Below, piece after piece: positions 1-10,041 of a stretch of 64,000 bases of DNA (positions within the stretch are counted from its first letter, which is position 1; each line of letters opens with the position of its first letter). Source of the stretch: Branchiostoma lanceolatum (taxonomy: Eukaryota; Chordata; Leptocardii; Amphioxiformes; Branchiostomatidae); assembly GCF_035083965.1 (NCBI RefSeq), contig NC_089722.1, forward strand, positions 17,812,642-17,876,641, in the 5' to 3' direction. Both the position numbers and the translations under genes were made by a program. The notes below the pieces were generated by a model that did no database searches, was not told where the DNA came from, and saw only the letters and a list, made by a program, of their open reading frames with translations.

Positions 1-782
1 GACGGTGTAAACAGGTGAAACTGAGAACTTTCAGGAAGTGTTTCCCTCTGATGAATACTTTATCAACAACTGGGTAAGCGTTTCGGGTGACAATTTAGGT
101 AAAACGCACGTGGCTTTAGAAGACAGCTATGCCTTGAAAAATATGATGGAATGGGCGCAATGTACGTTTTCATTCAATTCCTCAAAATTGTCAAAGATAA
201 AGTTCAATATAGAAGAAAATTTTTCATGAAGGACAATTTTCAGGCCAAATCTTCATGTTAAACAATGGGCTGTACGTGAACAAAACATCGTTTTTGTTAA
301 AGAAATATATCAGAAAACTTGTCCGTCCTCTATAGGAAAAAAATGAAATATGAGAAATGTGTAGATACATTAGTACAAATATTGGTGTACGTAACTGTGA
401 AGTAAGAGTCACGCCATTGCTAGCCACACGCCATTGGTAGCTCAGATATCAAGTGTCAAAGACGTCTGTGTTCTCTGTTTGCACTTCAGTGCGCAGATGC
501 AGAAAGTTGAAGTTGTGCCAACGTACACTTTTCCAGTGAAACAGCGTTAAGCTTGTTTATGGTAAAATTTTGTTTTGAAGTATTAATAACAGCCCCCTCG
601 GGAATGACGCACGAGGAAGGAACGGTGTGAAAAATACCCACTTGTCCGTAGTTGACTGACAGGTACAAACAAATCACACAAAAAGACCATCCGTATTTAA
701 CACGATTTTGTTGATAAAAGAAAAGACACCTTAATCTTTCTTGCACAGTCAGTTGTTCGTGATGTAGGTGGTCTACAATCAA
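1..782. repeat. Dispersed repeat block, copy A (truncated by window edge)
   Basis: No gene is visible here. The first ~45 bases match 1263-1305, and 590-780 matches 1345-1560 in the same orientation (shared stretch 'cgggaatgacgcacgagga' with small changes). The region around 80-150 is related in inverted orientation to 6260-6330. This is a degenerate dispersed element upstream of the first BRICHOS gene; the class is unresolved because no transposase is seen. Confidence 0.6.
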
Positions 783-839
783 GTCTACTATTGACGCATA
801 ACAACGAAAAAAACGACCTGTTAAACTTTTACAAATGAT

Positions 840-1040
840 TTGGAAGTGATTTTATATACAACTACTGCTTGTGCTATTAAAGAATTCAAAGGCATTCAAT
901 TTGTGTGGTCTCTATCAATAGTTTTACTATTTCAGTATCTATAAGCATTTTCTAGAGTGACGATACGAAGAAATTTGCAAGAACTACAGTGTAATATTAC
1001 AGGGATAACTAGAGAATGATACCATAAAGGATATCATATA
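840..1040. repeat. Dispersed ~190-bp repeat, direct copy at 5205-5395, inverted copy near 11085-11240
   Basis: The block containing 'aatttgtgtggtctct' and 'agagaatgatacca' recurs at 5205-5395 in the same orientation, and as the reverse complement near 11085-11240. The two direct copies bracket the first BRICHOS gene. It is non-coding. Confidence 0.6.
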
Positions 1041-1129
1041 CATATGCAGGATATTTCTGCCTTAAAAACTATTTCGCATTAATTTCTTCTTTCTACTGCG
1101 TTGACTTCATAACACGAGATATCGGCAGA

Positions 1130-1575
1130 ATCTTTCTTGTGATTCTGTAGTACAGACATCTGTAATGAACGCGGGTAACCCTGAACACAAAAGCTTCAAC
1201 CCTGTGACCTCGGCGCGACGTCTGACCCCAGACTCTTTGTTAAACACGTGTTTTCTTCACGGACGACGTAAACATGTGAAACTGAGAACTTTCAGGAAGT
1301 GTTACACTCTGGTGACGAAGTTGTCAACAGCCAAGTTGAAAATATTAATGACAGCCCCCTGGGGAATGACGCACGAGGAAGGAACGGCGTGAAAACAACC
1401 ACCTGTCCGCAGGTGACCGAAAGGTTTTAACAAATTTCACAAAATGACAATTTTTCACGCGCTTTTGTTGGGAAAAAAGACACTTTAATCTTTCTTGTGC
1501 TGTCAATTGTATATGATATAGGTGGTATTCAATTAACGATGTAGGTGGTCTTCTGTTCATGCAAAACAAGGGGAA
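1130..1575. repeat. Dispersed repeat block, copy B (inverted partner at 5935-6125)
   Basis: Positions 1140-1290 are matched in reverse complement by 5940-6110, including the stretch around 'taatgaacgcgggtaaccc' and the run of purine-rich 'gtgaaactgagaactttcag'. Positions 1345-1560 repeat 590-780 directly. The first BRICHOS gene therefore sits between inverted copies of one element. Confidence 0.6.
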
Positions 1576-1956
1576 AAAGAGCTGTTAAATGGATGGCCAA
1601 AAGATTAAGACAGAAGCACCTGTTTCTCCGAAAATGTCTGCTGTGTCTGTCCGTTGAATTTTTCTTCAGTTATTGCGCGATGGCTATCATCATGACATGC
1701 CATGTCAAGTCTTGGATGTATGAAAGAGCTGGATCCGACATTTTTTAGCTTAGATCTTGTAGAATATCTTTACAAGGTAGACATAGAGACTTGAACTTGA
1801 CCGGGGTTACTTACGGGCACGTCATTCTGTTATTGTGATCGGTTGCTTTGTTTTTTTTCAGAGAATTGTCCTCCACCTGCGCGGAACCTTGATCAAAACA
1901 TGCAACCTGATAACTTGTTGACTACCTTTTACAAATCCTTCTTTGTGTTCAGACAG
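1576..1956. other. Upstream region of the first BRICHOS gene
   Basis: No repeat copy or coding exon was recognised between the repeat block and the TATA box. It is the likely proximal promoter. Individual transcription factor sites could not be called with confidence by eye. Confidence 0.35.
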
Positions 1957-1964
1957 TATAAATA
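1957..1964 (+). promoter_or_regulatory. TATA box of first BRICHOS gene
   Basis: The sequence TATAAATA lies about 100 bases before a strong splice donor (aag/ctttgag then gtgagt at 2063). A transcription start about 25-30 bases downstream would make a short non-coding first exon. The second BRICHOS gene has the same arrangement. Confidence 0.6.
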
Positions 1965-1987
1965 CTTGCACAGACGCCCAGGCTTTA

Positions 1988-2062
1988 CAGACGACTTTTT
2001 TTTCTGCTGACCAGTTTGCAAGACGATTCTCCTCAACGTTATACATTGGTGAAAGCTTTGAG
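1988..2062 (+). other. Predicted non-coding exon 1 of first BRICHOS gene
   Basis: This interval runs from the expected start site downstream of the TATA box to a consensus donor (gag|gtgagt). No ATG-initiated reading frame joins the next exon. The next exon begins after the acceptor at 2493 and carries the start codon at 2510. Both boundaries are predictions. Confidence 0.45.
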
Positions 2063-2509
2063 GTGAGTAACATTTCCCAGCATTTGACTTTTTTTCATTC
2101 CTCGTCATTCCACCTTTATTAGTCCAGTCAATTTGATTACAATTTTGAATGTATTATGTCTCAGTATCTTCAAACATATGGGCATAGGCTTTATCAAATG
2201 AGTAAAACATTAGTTATGACAATGTATGCGTAACAACTAACGAGCAAGATAGAATTGATATTAGGTTTTGTTTGTTTGTACGTCATCGGGTAGTGACGGG
2301 CGGGCAAAGGCCTATATTTTTAACACAATTACACGCGCTGTAAGGCCTTTAACACTTTTGGTAGGACGTGTAAAATTACATTTGGGCGACGCTATGACAG
2401 TTTAATACATGCACACCGCGGACGAGCAAACGTATACGCCCCTTCGCAAAATAAATCTAACTCTTTCTATTTGTGACAATATTTGACTTACAGTTTAGGC
2501 CCACGCAAG

Positions 2510-4398
2510 ATGACGTCCAGTGACGAGAAGAAAGTTCTGCCCTCCTATGAAATGGGAATGGGCGGCGTCTCTCCGGATGAGATTGCCATGATCAAGGTTT
2601 GTTGAAGTACCCACTTTCTCAAGCGAAGAAATCTACTCTAATGCCTTCTGAAAGTGATACAACAGTTGTATGGAGGGGAATTGGCGTAAAGAGCACGGGA
2701 CATAATTCTTCTGAATGCTGTTAACTACTGTTTCACTAGCTTGGCCCGGCATAGATGTTAAAACTTTTGCTACGTTCCGCAAGTTGACTTTGAGATCTTT
2801 TCTTCGATATAACTATCTAAAGAGCTCTTGGTCGACGGTCAGACAGTGCATTTCCCCCCAACAATAATCTGCTTTACTGACGGACGTCCTTCTTTCAGAG
2901 AGAGGCACAGGCGAGCAGGCTGCATCGCCTGACGATCCCGCTTGCAGTCGCCTCTGTGATTGTGATTCTGCTGGCGGTCGGCGGCACCCTTCTGGGACTG
3001 TACCTCACCCGAGGCCAGGGCTCTGTTGCCAGGGTAGGTGTTTGTAGCCAATTTGAGTTAAAGATACCCTACATAGTGGTGTCAACTTGTTTTGCATTTT
3101 AACCGTCTTTGGGCATCATTGTCTTAGATTTTGGCAAACACATTTTGGAAAGGGAATTTGATTAAAGAAACCTACTCCATAATTTTTATCAAGCCTTGAA
3201 ACTGAAAGTTCCTTAGAAGTCATGATCATATTTATCACATTTTCTCCCACAGCGTTCGTTGGAATTCCGGGTCAACGGCCAGGAGTTGCACGAGACCGTT
3301 GAGACCGACAAGGAGGCCAACACCGACGCCTTCTGCACCGAGAGCGCCAAGGCGGGGGGCTGTGTCATGTACGACCACAATGAGGTGAGAGTGTGCAATT
3401 GTATGTCTTGTGTTGTGTTGTTGTGTTGTCTAACTTGTATATATTCATTTACAGATATCTATACATGCATAATCCGTAAATAACCAGTACATAACCGTCT
3501 CTTGAACTATGTACTTAGGGCTTGAAGGCGTTCAAGTTCACCGGCCGAGAAACCTGCTACATCATGCAGGAGTCAGACAGGGAAGCCAGACAGGCAACGA
3601 AAATGGCAAAGCACCTGGAGGAAGAAAAGGTAGTATATTGTATTTCCATTTAAAACTAGATGGAAAACAGATTTGATTTGATGGATTGTTGACACAGAAT
3701 GTGCCAAAATGTGCCGTCCCATCTTCATAATGTATGCGATGGTTTTTGCAGCCAAGTTTTAAGAAATGCAACTTGACTAGTGCAAGAAGTATTATCAAAC
3801 CTCTTATATCTATTTATTCTTGATACAGGAAGGATCGTTGCAGCATGCCAGGAGCGGCGGAGACAGGATGATGTCCCTTGATGAGGACCGTACTGACCTT
3901 CCCGGTCTGAGTGAGAAGCTGGATGATTTCTGCGGAGACCTGGAGCCACGCTGGGCCAAACTCACCCCAGCCCCGCATGACAACCAGGATGAAGCATCTG
4001 GTGTGGAGATGATCGTCCCAGCCGGTAAGATAGCAAAAAATTAACGCTAAGTCATTGCCTGCTATCAGCGTCTGACATTGTCTCTCATTTCATTTGGATG
4101 GATAAGAAAGCATTATTTAGAACATTACAGATTGTGATTTTCCACCATTTCAACTTTTACTCAGTTAACTGAAGGGACCACCCTAAAGATTAATAAATGA
4201 ATAGATAGATACAATGCTATGAAATATCACTTATAGCCATGGGGTTGGTACCTTGTGAATTTACCATCAAGCTCTTTAAACTTGAACTGATATTTCTTTT
4301 TTTACTCTCCAGTTGGTGCTTCATCTGTTGACCGTGTCAAGCGTGGTTGGTTCATCAACATCCGTATTACTATCTCCATCCGCATTCGCTTCCGGTAA
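2510..4398 (+). CDS. BRICHOS-domain type II membrane precursor 1, Cys-free C-terminal peptide
   Basis: Coding exons are 2510-2596, 2899-3033, 3253-3384, 3519-3629, 3829-4024 and 4313-4398. All have GT-AG junctions with compatible phases and give 248 residues. Residues 1-39 are cytosolic and 40-64 form one membrane segment with no signal peptide, so it is type II. Residues ~75-195 resemble BRICHOS, with the family's conserved Asp (D115, just before 'GLKAF') and two Cys (C131 in 'TCYIM', C190 in 'DDFCGDLEP'); exon 4 adds C102 and C111. The last exon encodes a linker, the dibasic site K230-R231 and 17 residues, GWFINIRITISIRIRFR, then the stop. BRICHOS domains are known to chaperone beta-prone peptides cut from their own C-terminus, and annelid arenicin precursors use this plan. 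An antimicrobial role is inferred from architecture and charge. Paralogues lie at 8293-10041 and 36204-40673. Confidence 0.85.
4345..4395 (+). other. Predicted mature peptide of BRICHOS precursor 1
   Basis: Seventeen residues follow Lys-Arg at the end of the precursor. From residue 4 on, Ile/Phe alternates with polar or Arg residues, giving one hydrophobic and one cationic face as a beta strand. There are four Arg, no acidic residue and no Cys. Arenicin-type peptides known from BRICHOS precursors are disulfide-closed hairpins, so lack of Cys is unusual. Release after K230-R231 by a furin-like protease is inferred. Confidence 0.65.
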
Positions 4399-4515
4399 TA
4401 ACGTCAGCTATGGAAGCAATCTGTTTCTGTATTGCCGAGCAGTACATCATTCCCTGCTTGCCTTTTATGAACACTATCAATCAGCTGTCTTTGATTTTTT
4501 TCAGATTGATATAAC

Positions 4516-4521
4516 AATAAA
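4516..4521 (+). terminator. Polyadenylation signal of BRICHOS gene 1
   Basis: AATAAA lies 118 bases after the stop codon. A second AATAAA at 4918-4923 could serve as an alternative site. Confidence 0.5.
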
Positions 4522-4524
4522 GAA

Positions 4525-5735
4525 GCTGTTGTAACTATTGTAAATACAAACTAAAAAATGCAATTTTATTCATCTGTTAAAACTTATGCTTATTTTTTGG
4601 TGGCAAAGGACAGCGGCGTTAGCTTGAGTAGAATTGATGGTGTGGCCATCAATGCCAAGTGATTGTGATTTATTAACGAGTCTGGTGTCTGGTGTGAATA
4701 AGCTGGGATATGGAGACCTTCATGAGTGTTATATAGTTGTCGTTATTTGTGTGAACGTTCCTCTGTAGGATTACAGTACAGGTAATGTCACTTGTAAGTA
4801 ATAAATAACAACCTTCATTTAAATCCGTGTGTAAAGGAGAATTAAGGCTCCGGTAAAAAAGGATCAAAAATGGTTGTCTGTCATAAAACATCAAACAACA
4901 ACCTTTTATCACCTTTCAATAAAGAAGTAGGTCTTCAAATACATTGAACTTTGTAAACAGACATGGTGGTCATTTGACGGTTTTGAAACTGACTGCTTTC
5001 TGAGTGGTAGCGGTCATTGTCATTTCTATTGCACTGTATGCTTTTTCGCACGATTGTTGTAGTCCAGATGTCAACAAATATCTCGTTACTATAAATTCAG
5101 AGGGGCATTGGTAAATCTGTTGTTAAGAAAGGCAGAAATCTGATAGAACTGCCGAATGACAAGATTTGAATGAAGATTTTGCGATAGAATATGAAGGTTG
5201 GCAGAAAAAGTTGGAAGTGACTTGATGTATCACTACTGTTTGTCGTATTAAAAAGATTCAAATGCATAAAATTTGTGTGGTCTCTGTCGATAGCTTTACA
5301 ATTTCAGCATAAGCATTTCTAGAATGATGATACAAATAAATTGGTAAGAACTATAGAAAATATTAGAGGAATAACAAGAGAATGATACCATTTGATTTAA
5401 AAATATTCTATAATGAGATGATATAATAATAGCACTGGCCGTTCTTTAGATTCTGAAACCCAGAAAAGTTGAGATCTTTAGTTTGTGACTTTTCCTTCAA
5501 GTTGGCAAAGTTTCAACAAATTGATGTTAGCCATTTCACATCAATGTAGCAGGAGATCCAAAACGCCCTCTCGTGTCTGTGTTTTGTTGTGAAAAATTAT
5601 TGATATTCAGGTGAACTTTCAAGAAATAAACACTCAGAACCTTCGCCCACTCGATGAATTTTTCGGTGGTTATAGCAAATGACCAGGCGTTATTACACCA
5701 TATACACCATATAGGGTTGGTCATTAACCCTTAAT
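4525..5735. other. Intergenic region after BRICHOS gene 1
   Basis: No gene seen. It holds a second AATAAA (4918), the direct repeat copy 5205-5395, and at 5640-5735 half of the foldback element found whole at 38756-38940 (shared 'gtggttatagca', 'gaccaggcgtta' and 'caccatatacacc'). Confidence 0.5.
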
Positions 5736-5739
5736 TAAT

Positions 5740-6425
5740 CAATTTCAAAAAGCTGTTCCTTACTGCACTAGAAACTCTTTTTGAAATTACCGTTGCCGTA
5801 AAAGGAATCTTACGGCAAAAGGAACGGCCGTTGAATTACAGGGAAACAGTTTGACACGTGCACAGTAAAACTTGTTTTCAACTAAAATGTCACTCAAAAG
5901 TCTTACTCAGCTGTTGATAACATGTTTATCAGGGCGAAACAAGTTTTAAGTTTCACCTGTTTACACCGCCCGTGAAGAAAACACCTGTTCAACAAAGGCG
6001 TCTGGGGTGAGACGTCTCGCCGAGGTCACAGAGCTGAAGCTTTTGTTTTCAGGGTTACCTGCGTTCATTACAGATATCTGTACTACGGTATCACAAGATG
6101 ATGGCAACATTTCAAGCTAATACTGATGAACACGCATGACATAGTTGAACAAAATCGGCAAGGATAGATGCAGTAGTTACAATTTAGAAGTAGAAAGTAA
6201 GGTGAAATAGGAACAGCCGTGTAACTGTACAGAAACAGATTGCCCATATTTTTTGTCAAGCCATGTTTGTCTTCTAAAGCCATCTGCAGTGCCACGTGCC
6301 CAGTCAATCTTGTTTTCAACTAAATGTCAGCTGTTGACAACTTCATCATCCGAGCATAACACTTCCTGAAAGTTCTCAGGTTCATATGTTTACACCTATG
6401 CAGACCCTTTCATGCACGTGGCCTG
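5740..6425. repeat. Dispersed repeat block, inverted relative to 1130-1340
   Basis: Positions 5940-6110 are the reverse complement of 1140-1300, and 6340-6420 repeats the terminal 'cacttcctgaaagttctcag' motif again. Two overlapping, partly deleted copies seem to be present. No coding capacity was recognised. Confidence 0.55.
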
Positions 6426-7469
6426 GAGTAGCTCTCGGCACAACAGTTCGGCACGACGTCACACCTAATACCTTGTCAGGCAGGTCGTTTCTTGAGAAGC
6501 ACTCTAAACAGTCAATGAAACCTGAGATCTTTGAGGTAATCTTGCAATCTAATAGGTAACTTAGGCCCCATGGCCACGGGACAGAGACCGTAGCAGCCGG
6601 TTAAAGAGTTTATCAGTTTTTTTTGTCGCTCAATTGTCGCCCAACGACCGACGACTCAGTGGAAGGGGGGTATCAGCCTTCGTTGAGAGAACATCAGCAA
6701 CCATACAGAGACCGTAGAGGGTTCATTGAGCGCTTATTGTATGATTAATAGAGAAACCAGCTATTCACTGACAGTCTCAACGGCACTTTTAAACGAGACG
6801 TTTAAAGCCTCTATTGCTCCATTTGAAGCTTGCATAGACAAGTCGTATGCTGATTGTGTCAGGCTTACACCACATCGTATTTACATGTTCACTGTTGACC
6901 TAGAGGTTAGAGCTGCCATTCAGGCCCATACTAAGTGTTACTTGATAGGTGTCTTGACTTTCAGCATGCCACAATGGAAACATGAGCAGCCGACAACAAG
7001 CAGGTTACGTCACTGAACATGACATTGTTTTGTTAGTGTAGTTCTGTGCAGGTGTTAAAGTCTGTGCCAACATTTCCATGGAAGATATAGATCAAGTTGC
7101 GGTTGTTTTGAAGCTCATTGACAGGTGGTTAAGTGGCACTTGCAACTATTGGACCCACTTTTCAAATGATAGGACGAAGGAATAGAGGAATTGTGTATTT
7201 TGATGTATTGTTATTCACAGTCGAGATTCTATGCACTTAGTCACCGGAGATATGTGGATACCTGCATATCTATTCAACATGCAGGTAGAAAAACACTGCC
7301 TTGAGGTCAACGTCTTAAGGCCGTCCACGAGGAAATGGAGTTGTGCCAGAAATCATCTCTTCGCGGAAAAATGCAACTTAGAAACTCCCCTTTGTATTGT
7401 TGTGGTAGAATTCGTAACTGGATATCTTGTTTTTAACCAAAGTCAAAGAGGCCTTTTGTTTGAACATGA
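6426..7469. other. Upstream region of BRICHOS gene 2
   Basis: Only short open frames with no recognisable product are present. A frame running 7231-7635 crosses the TATA box and the predicted donor at 7558, so it is not taken as a gene. The interval is treated as promoter-proximal DNA. Confidence 0.4.
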
Positions 7470-7477
7470 TATAAAAG
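7470..7477 (+). promoter_or_regulatory. TATA box of second BRICHOS gene
   Basis: TATAAAAG is followed about 80 bases later by a donor (tttaaag|gtagga at 7558). This matches the promoter layout of the first gene and predicts a non-coding exon of roughly 7498-7557. Confidence 0.65.
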
Positions 7478-7497
7478 GGAGTGCTTGTGGCCACTCC

Positions 7498-7557
7498 AGA
7501 GAAGACCGTCTGCAGCGGACCTCTGAAAACGTACTTCTCAGCAAATCAGATTTAAAG
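7498..7557 (+). other. Predicted non-coding exon 1 of second BRICHOS gene
   Basis: This short interval lies between the expected start site and a good splice donor. The next exon begins about 8281 after a pyrimidine-rich acceptor and holds the start codon at 8293. Boundaries are inferred by comparison with gene 1. Confidence 0.45.
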
Positions 7558-8292
7558 GTAGGAGACATGCTTGTTTACATTTCCTTCATGTACCTTCAAG
7601 TTGATATTTGGAATATGATCCTTTCATGCAAATAAAGATTATTGGTTTTCTAGCTTTCCCCAAATGTCGATTTTGCCAGGCTGAAATGATTAACGTAACT
7701 ATTCTTTGATTTAAAAAGTTTCCTCACATTGCGATTCAAAAACGTCCGACCGATTCGTGTTTAATCTGTTGTCGGTACTCTTCTTTATAACGGACATAAC
7801 CTTTGGGGCACGTGCAAGACGCTCGAATCCCGGCGATAACATATCCATTCTTGATTGGACGTTTTGTTTTTCCGGCAAAAGTGACCAAAATTTTGTCCGT
7901 ACCTCATATCTAAAAGAACAAACTGCTGGTTAACAATCAAGAACAGTTATTTGTTGATTTCACATGCATCCTTTGTACGTTGGCCGATTGTAGTCAGAAA
8001 CTAGATACCTCTCTGTTTTGAAGTGCGATCGGCAGAGCATAACGGCCTGACTTTTTGCTTTCTTGCTTTAGAAAGCACTTTTGTTCACCCTGGCTCTTTG
8101 TCCCAGAAAAGTTGATACCGTGCAATGTCTTGTCGAGCCCAGTTGAGTAGACTTGGAAATATCTTAATAAACTCTTATTGCAGTTTACAGCGTATTCTCA
8201 CGATGACTACCCTCGCCCCCCTCAAAACTGGGAACAGCAATGAAACATTTTGTGACTCTCGCTATTTTTTCTTTGAAAAGAATCAATCCAAG

Positions 8293-10041
8293 ATGACATC
8301 CAACGAGGAGAAGAAGACCCTGCCCCCTGCCGAGATTCTGGTGGGAGGAGTTTTTCCCGACGAGATCGCTGCCATCAAGGTGCTTAAAGTTTGGGCATTT
8401 CTCTCAGTTCCATATTCTTTATCTAAATAACCACTAAGATAGTTGTAAAAGATTGAAAGACAGTTGAGTTTTTTTAACAACACTTTTCCTACATTGTTTT
8501 CTCTTGGTGACACTTTTATGCTGGCATTCCTATGCAGAAGAAGGCCCGCGGAGAAAACGCTAGGCGTCTGAAGATCGGCATTGCTGTCGGCAGCGCGCTG
8601 CTGGTGATATTTGTGGTGGTTGGGGGAACCTTCCTGGGCCTTCACCTCAACCGAAAACCCGCCGTAGTGACGGTAAGGTCATGACTTTTGCTATGATACG
8701 TCAACAAATCATGTTATCTTTGACCCTATATCAGTTGATAGTCTTGAGATCATTGTCTGTTCCCTATGCTTACACTATACATTCATTACTACAGCGCTCG
8801 GTGAAACTGGTGATAGAGGATGAGATCATGGAAGAGACTGTGGAAGTGGACAAGGAGAGAGACACGGAGACTTTCCGTACGGTCAGCTCTAATGGGACAT
8901 CTTTCGTCATCAGGGATATGACAAATGTAAGTTGATGTGATGATGGTTATCGTGGAGTTATTCATTTCGTACTAATTTATGTGCATAACTTTATCATGAT
9001 GACCTTATTTGTCTACATAACTTGCTTGTATCGTTGCATCTTCAGGGCCTGTCAGCCTACAGGTTTGATGGAGACGACAAGTGCTACATCCTCTACGAAG
9101 ATCTTGAGGAGTCCAAGGGCACTGAGGAACTGTCGGAAGACCTGGAACAGATGGAGGTAAGTTGTATGCATTTATTGAGTTGATGAATACACTGCAAATG
9201 TATACGTACACTGTACGTGAAAGAGCAAGGCATTCAACGCTGATTGCGGAACACCGTCTTTTGTGATCCTATCAAACAACGAATTTTTTTTTTCTCCTTG
9301 TTGTTGCAACCAGGAGGGAGAACTCGATATTGCCGAACGCCGTGAAGAGACGTTTCTATATGTAGACGAAAACCGTGGCCAGGTGGAGTGGTCTGAGCTG
9401 AGTGAGAGCATGGCGGAGTTCTGTGGTGGCCTGGCGACCCACTGGGCCGTCAAGTCAGCCTATGAGCCCACTCCTACTCCTACTCCAACGGCGGTGCCTG
9501 GGGGGGAAGATCGGGACCCTACACCGGTGATGGAGGTTCTCCCTGGATCCAACGGTAAGCATTCACATCACAGGAGACAAATTTCTTCAGTAAAACATCC
9601 TTTATAAGAAACCCTTCTCTTGGTGGTTGTTTTGAAGACATCCTTTTAGTATTTGTTACTACACAATGCATTTTTTGAACACCACTTTCTATATCAGCTT
9701 CATTTTTTTGATTACTTGATTTCTTCTCAATCCCTCACCAAGGGACCAATGCAGTGCAGGAACGTGAAAAACGTGCCATTGGTCAAGCGGTCTGTAGATG
9801 GGTGTTCAGACAAGTCTGCAAATGGGCATGCAGGGAGTCGTGCTCGAAGCGCCGCCGTCGTCGGGATCTGCCGGAGGAAGCCCTGGGACAGGAGCTGCAG
9901 CTGAAGAAGCGCGTCAGGCGCGGGTGGTTTATTGATTTTAGGAGGGTGGTGGACGATGTGGTGCGCTTTGTCTGCAGGGCTGTCTGCGGTTGGGGGTGCA
10001 GCATGGTTGGCACATTTGCTTGCAGTTTCGTGCCGTTCTGA
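8293..10041 (+). CDS. BRICHOS-domain type II membrane precursor 2, two Cys-rich C-terminal peptides
   Basis: Coding exons are 8293-8379, 8538-8672, 8795-8926, 9046-9156, 9314-9554 and 9743-10041, giving 334 residues. The first four exons have the same lengths and phases as gene 1. A cytosolic N-terminus is followed by one membrane segment (about residues 40-65). The BRICHOS domain has D115 ('IRDMTNGLSAYR'), C131 ('KCYIL') and C192 ('EFCGG'). A Thr-Pro repeat (PTPTPTPT) forms a linker. The last exon is far longer than in gene 1. After EREKR (ends 246) comes a 24-residue peptide with four Cys, then KRRRRR, an acidic spacer, KKRVRR (ends 295) and a 39-residue peptide with four Cys. The second begins GWFIDF, like the GWFINI of gene 1. 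Processing and antimicrobial function are inferred from the family plan and basic sites. Confidence 0.85.
9775..9846 (+). other. Predicted mature peptide 2a (24 residues, four Cys)
   Basis: It lies between Lys-Arg and a run of one Lys and five Arg. Cys occur at peptide positions 7, 15, 19 and 23, so the spacing is C-x7-C-x3-C-x3-C. It has Trp-9 and Trp-17, basic residues at 8, 12, 16 and 20 and one acidic residue. Two disulfides are possible. Confidence 0.6.
9922..10038 (+). other. Predicted mature peptide 2b (39 residues, four Cys)
   Basis: It follows KKRVRR and runs to the stop. Cys fall at peptide positions 18, 22, 26 and 34, i.e. C-x3-C-x3-C-x7-C, the mirror order of peptide 2a. The N-terminal half is amphipathic with Arg and Asp pairs and starts GWFIDFRR, related to the gene 1 peptide. 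Confidence 0.6.

Noticed and set aside
7231-7635. 134-codon open frame upstream of BRICHOS 2
   Set aside because: It spans the TATA box and the predicted donor and matches no family known to me.
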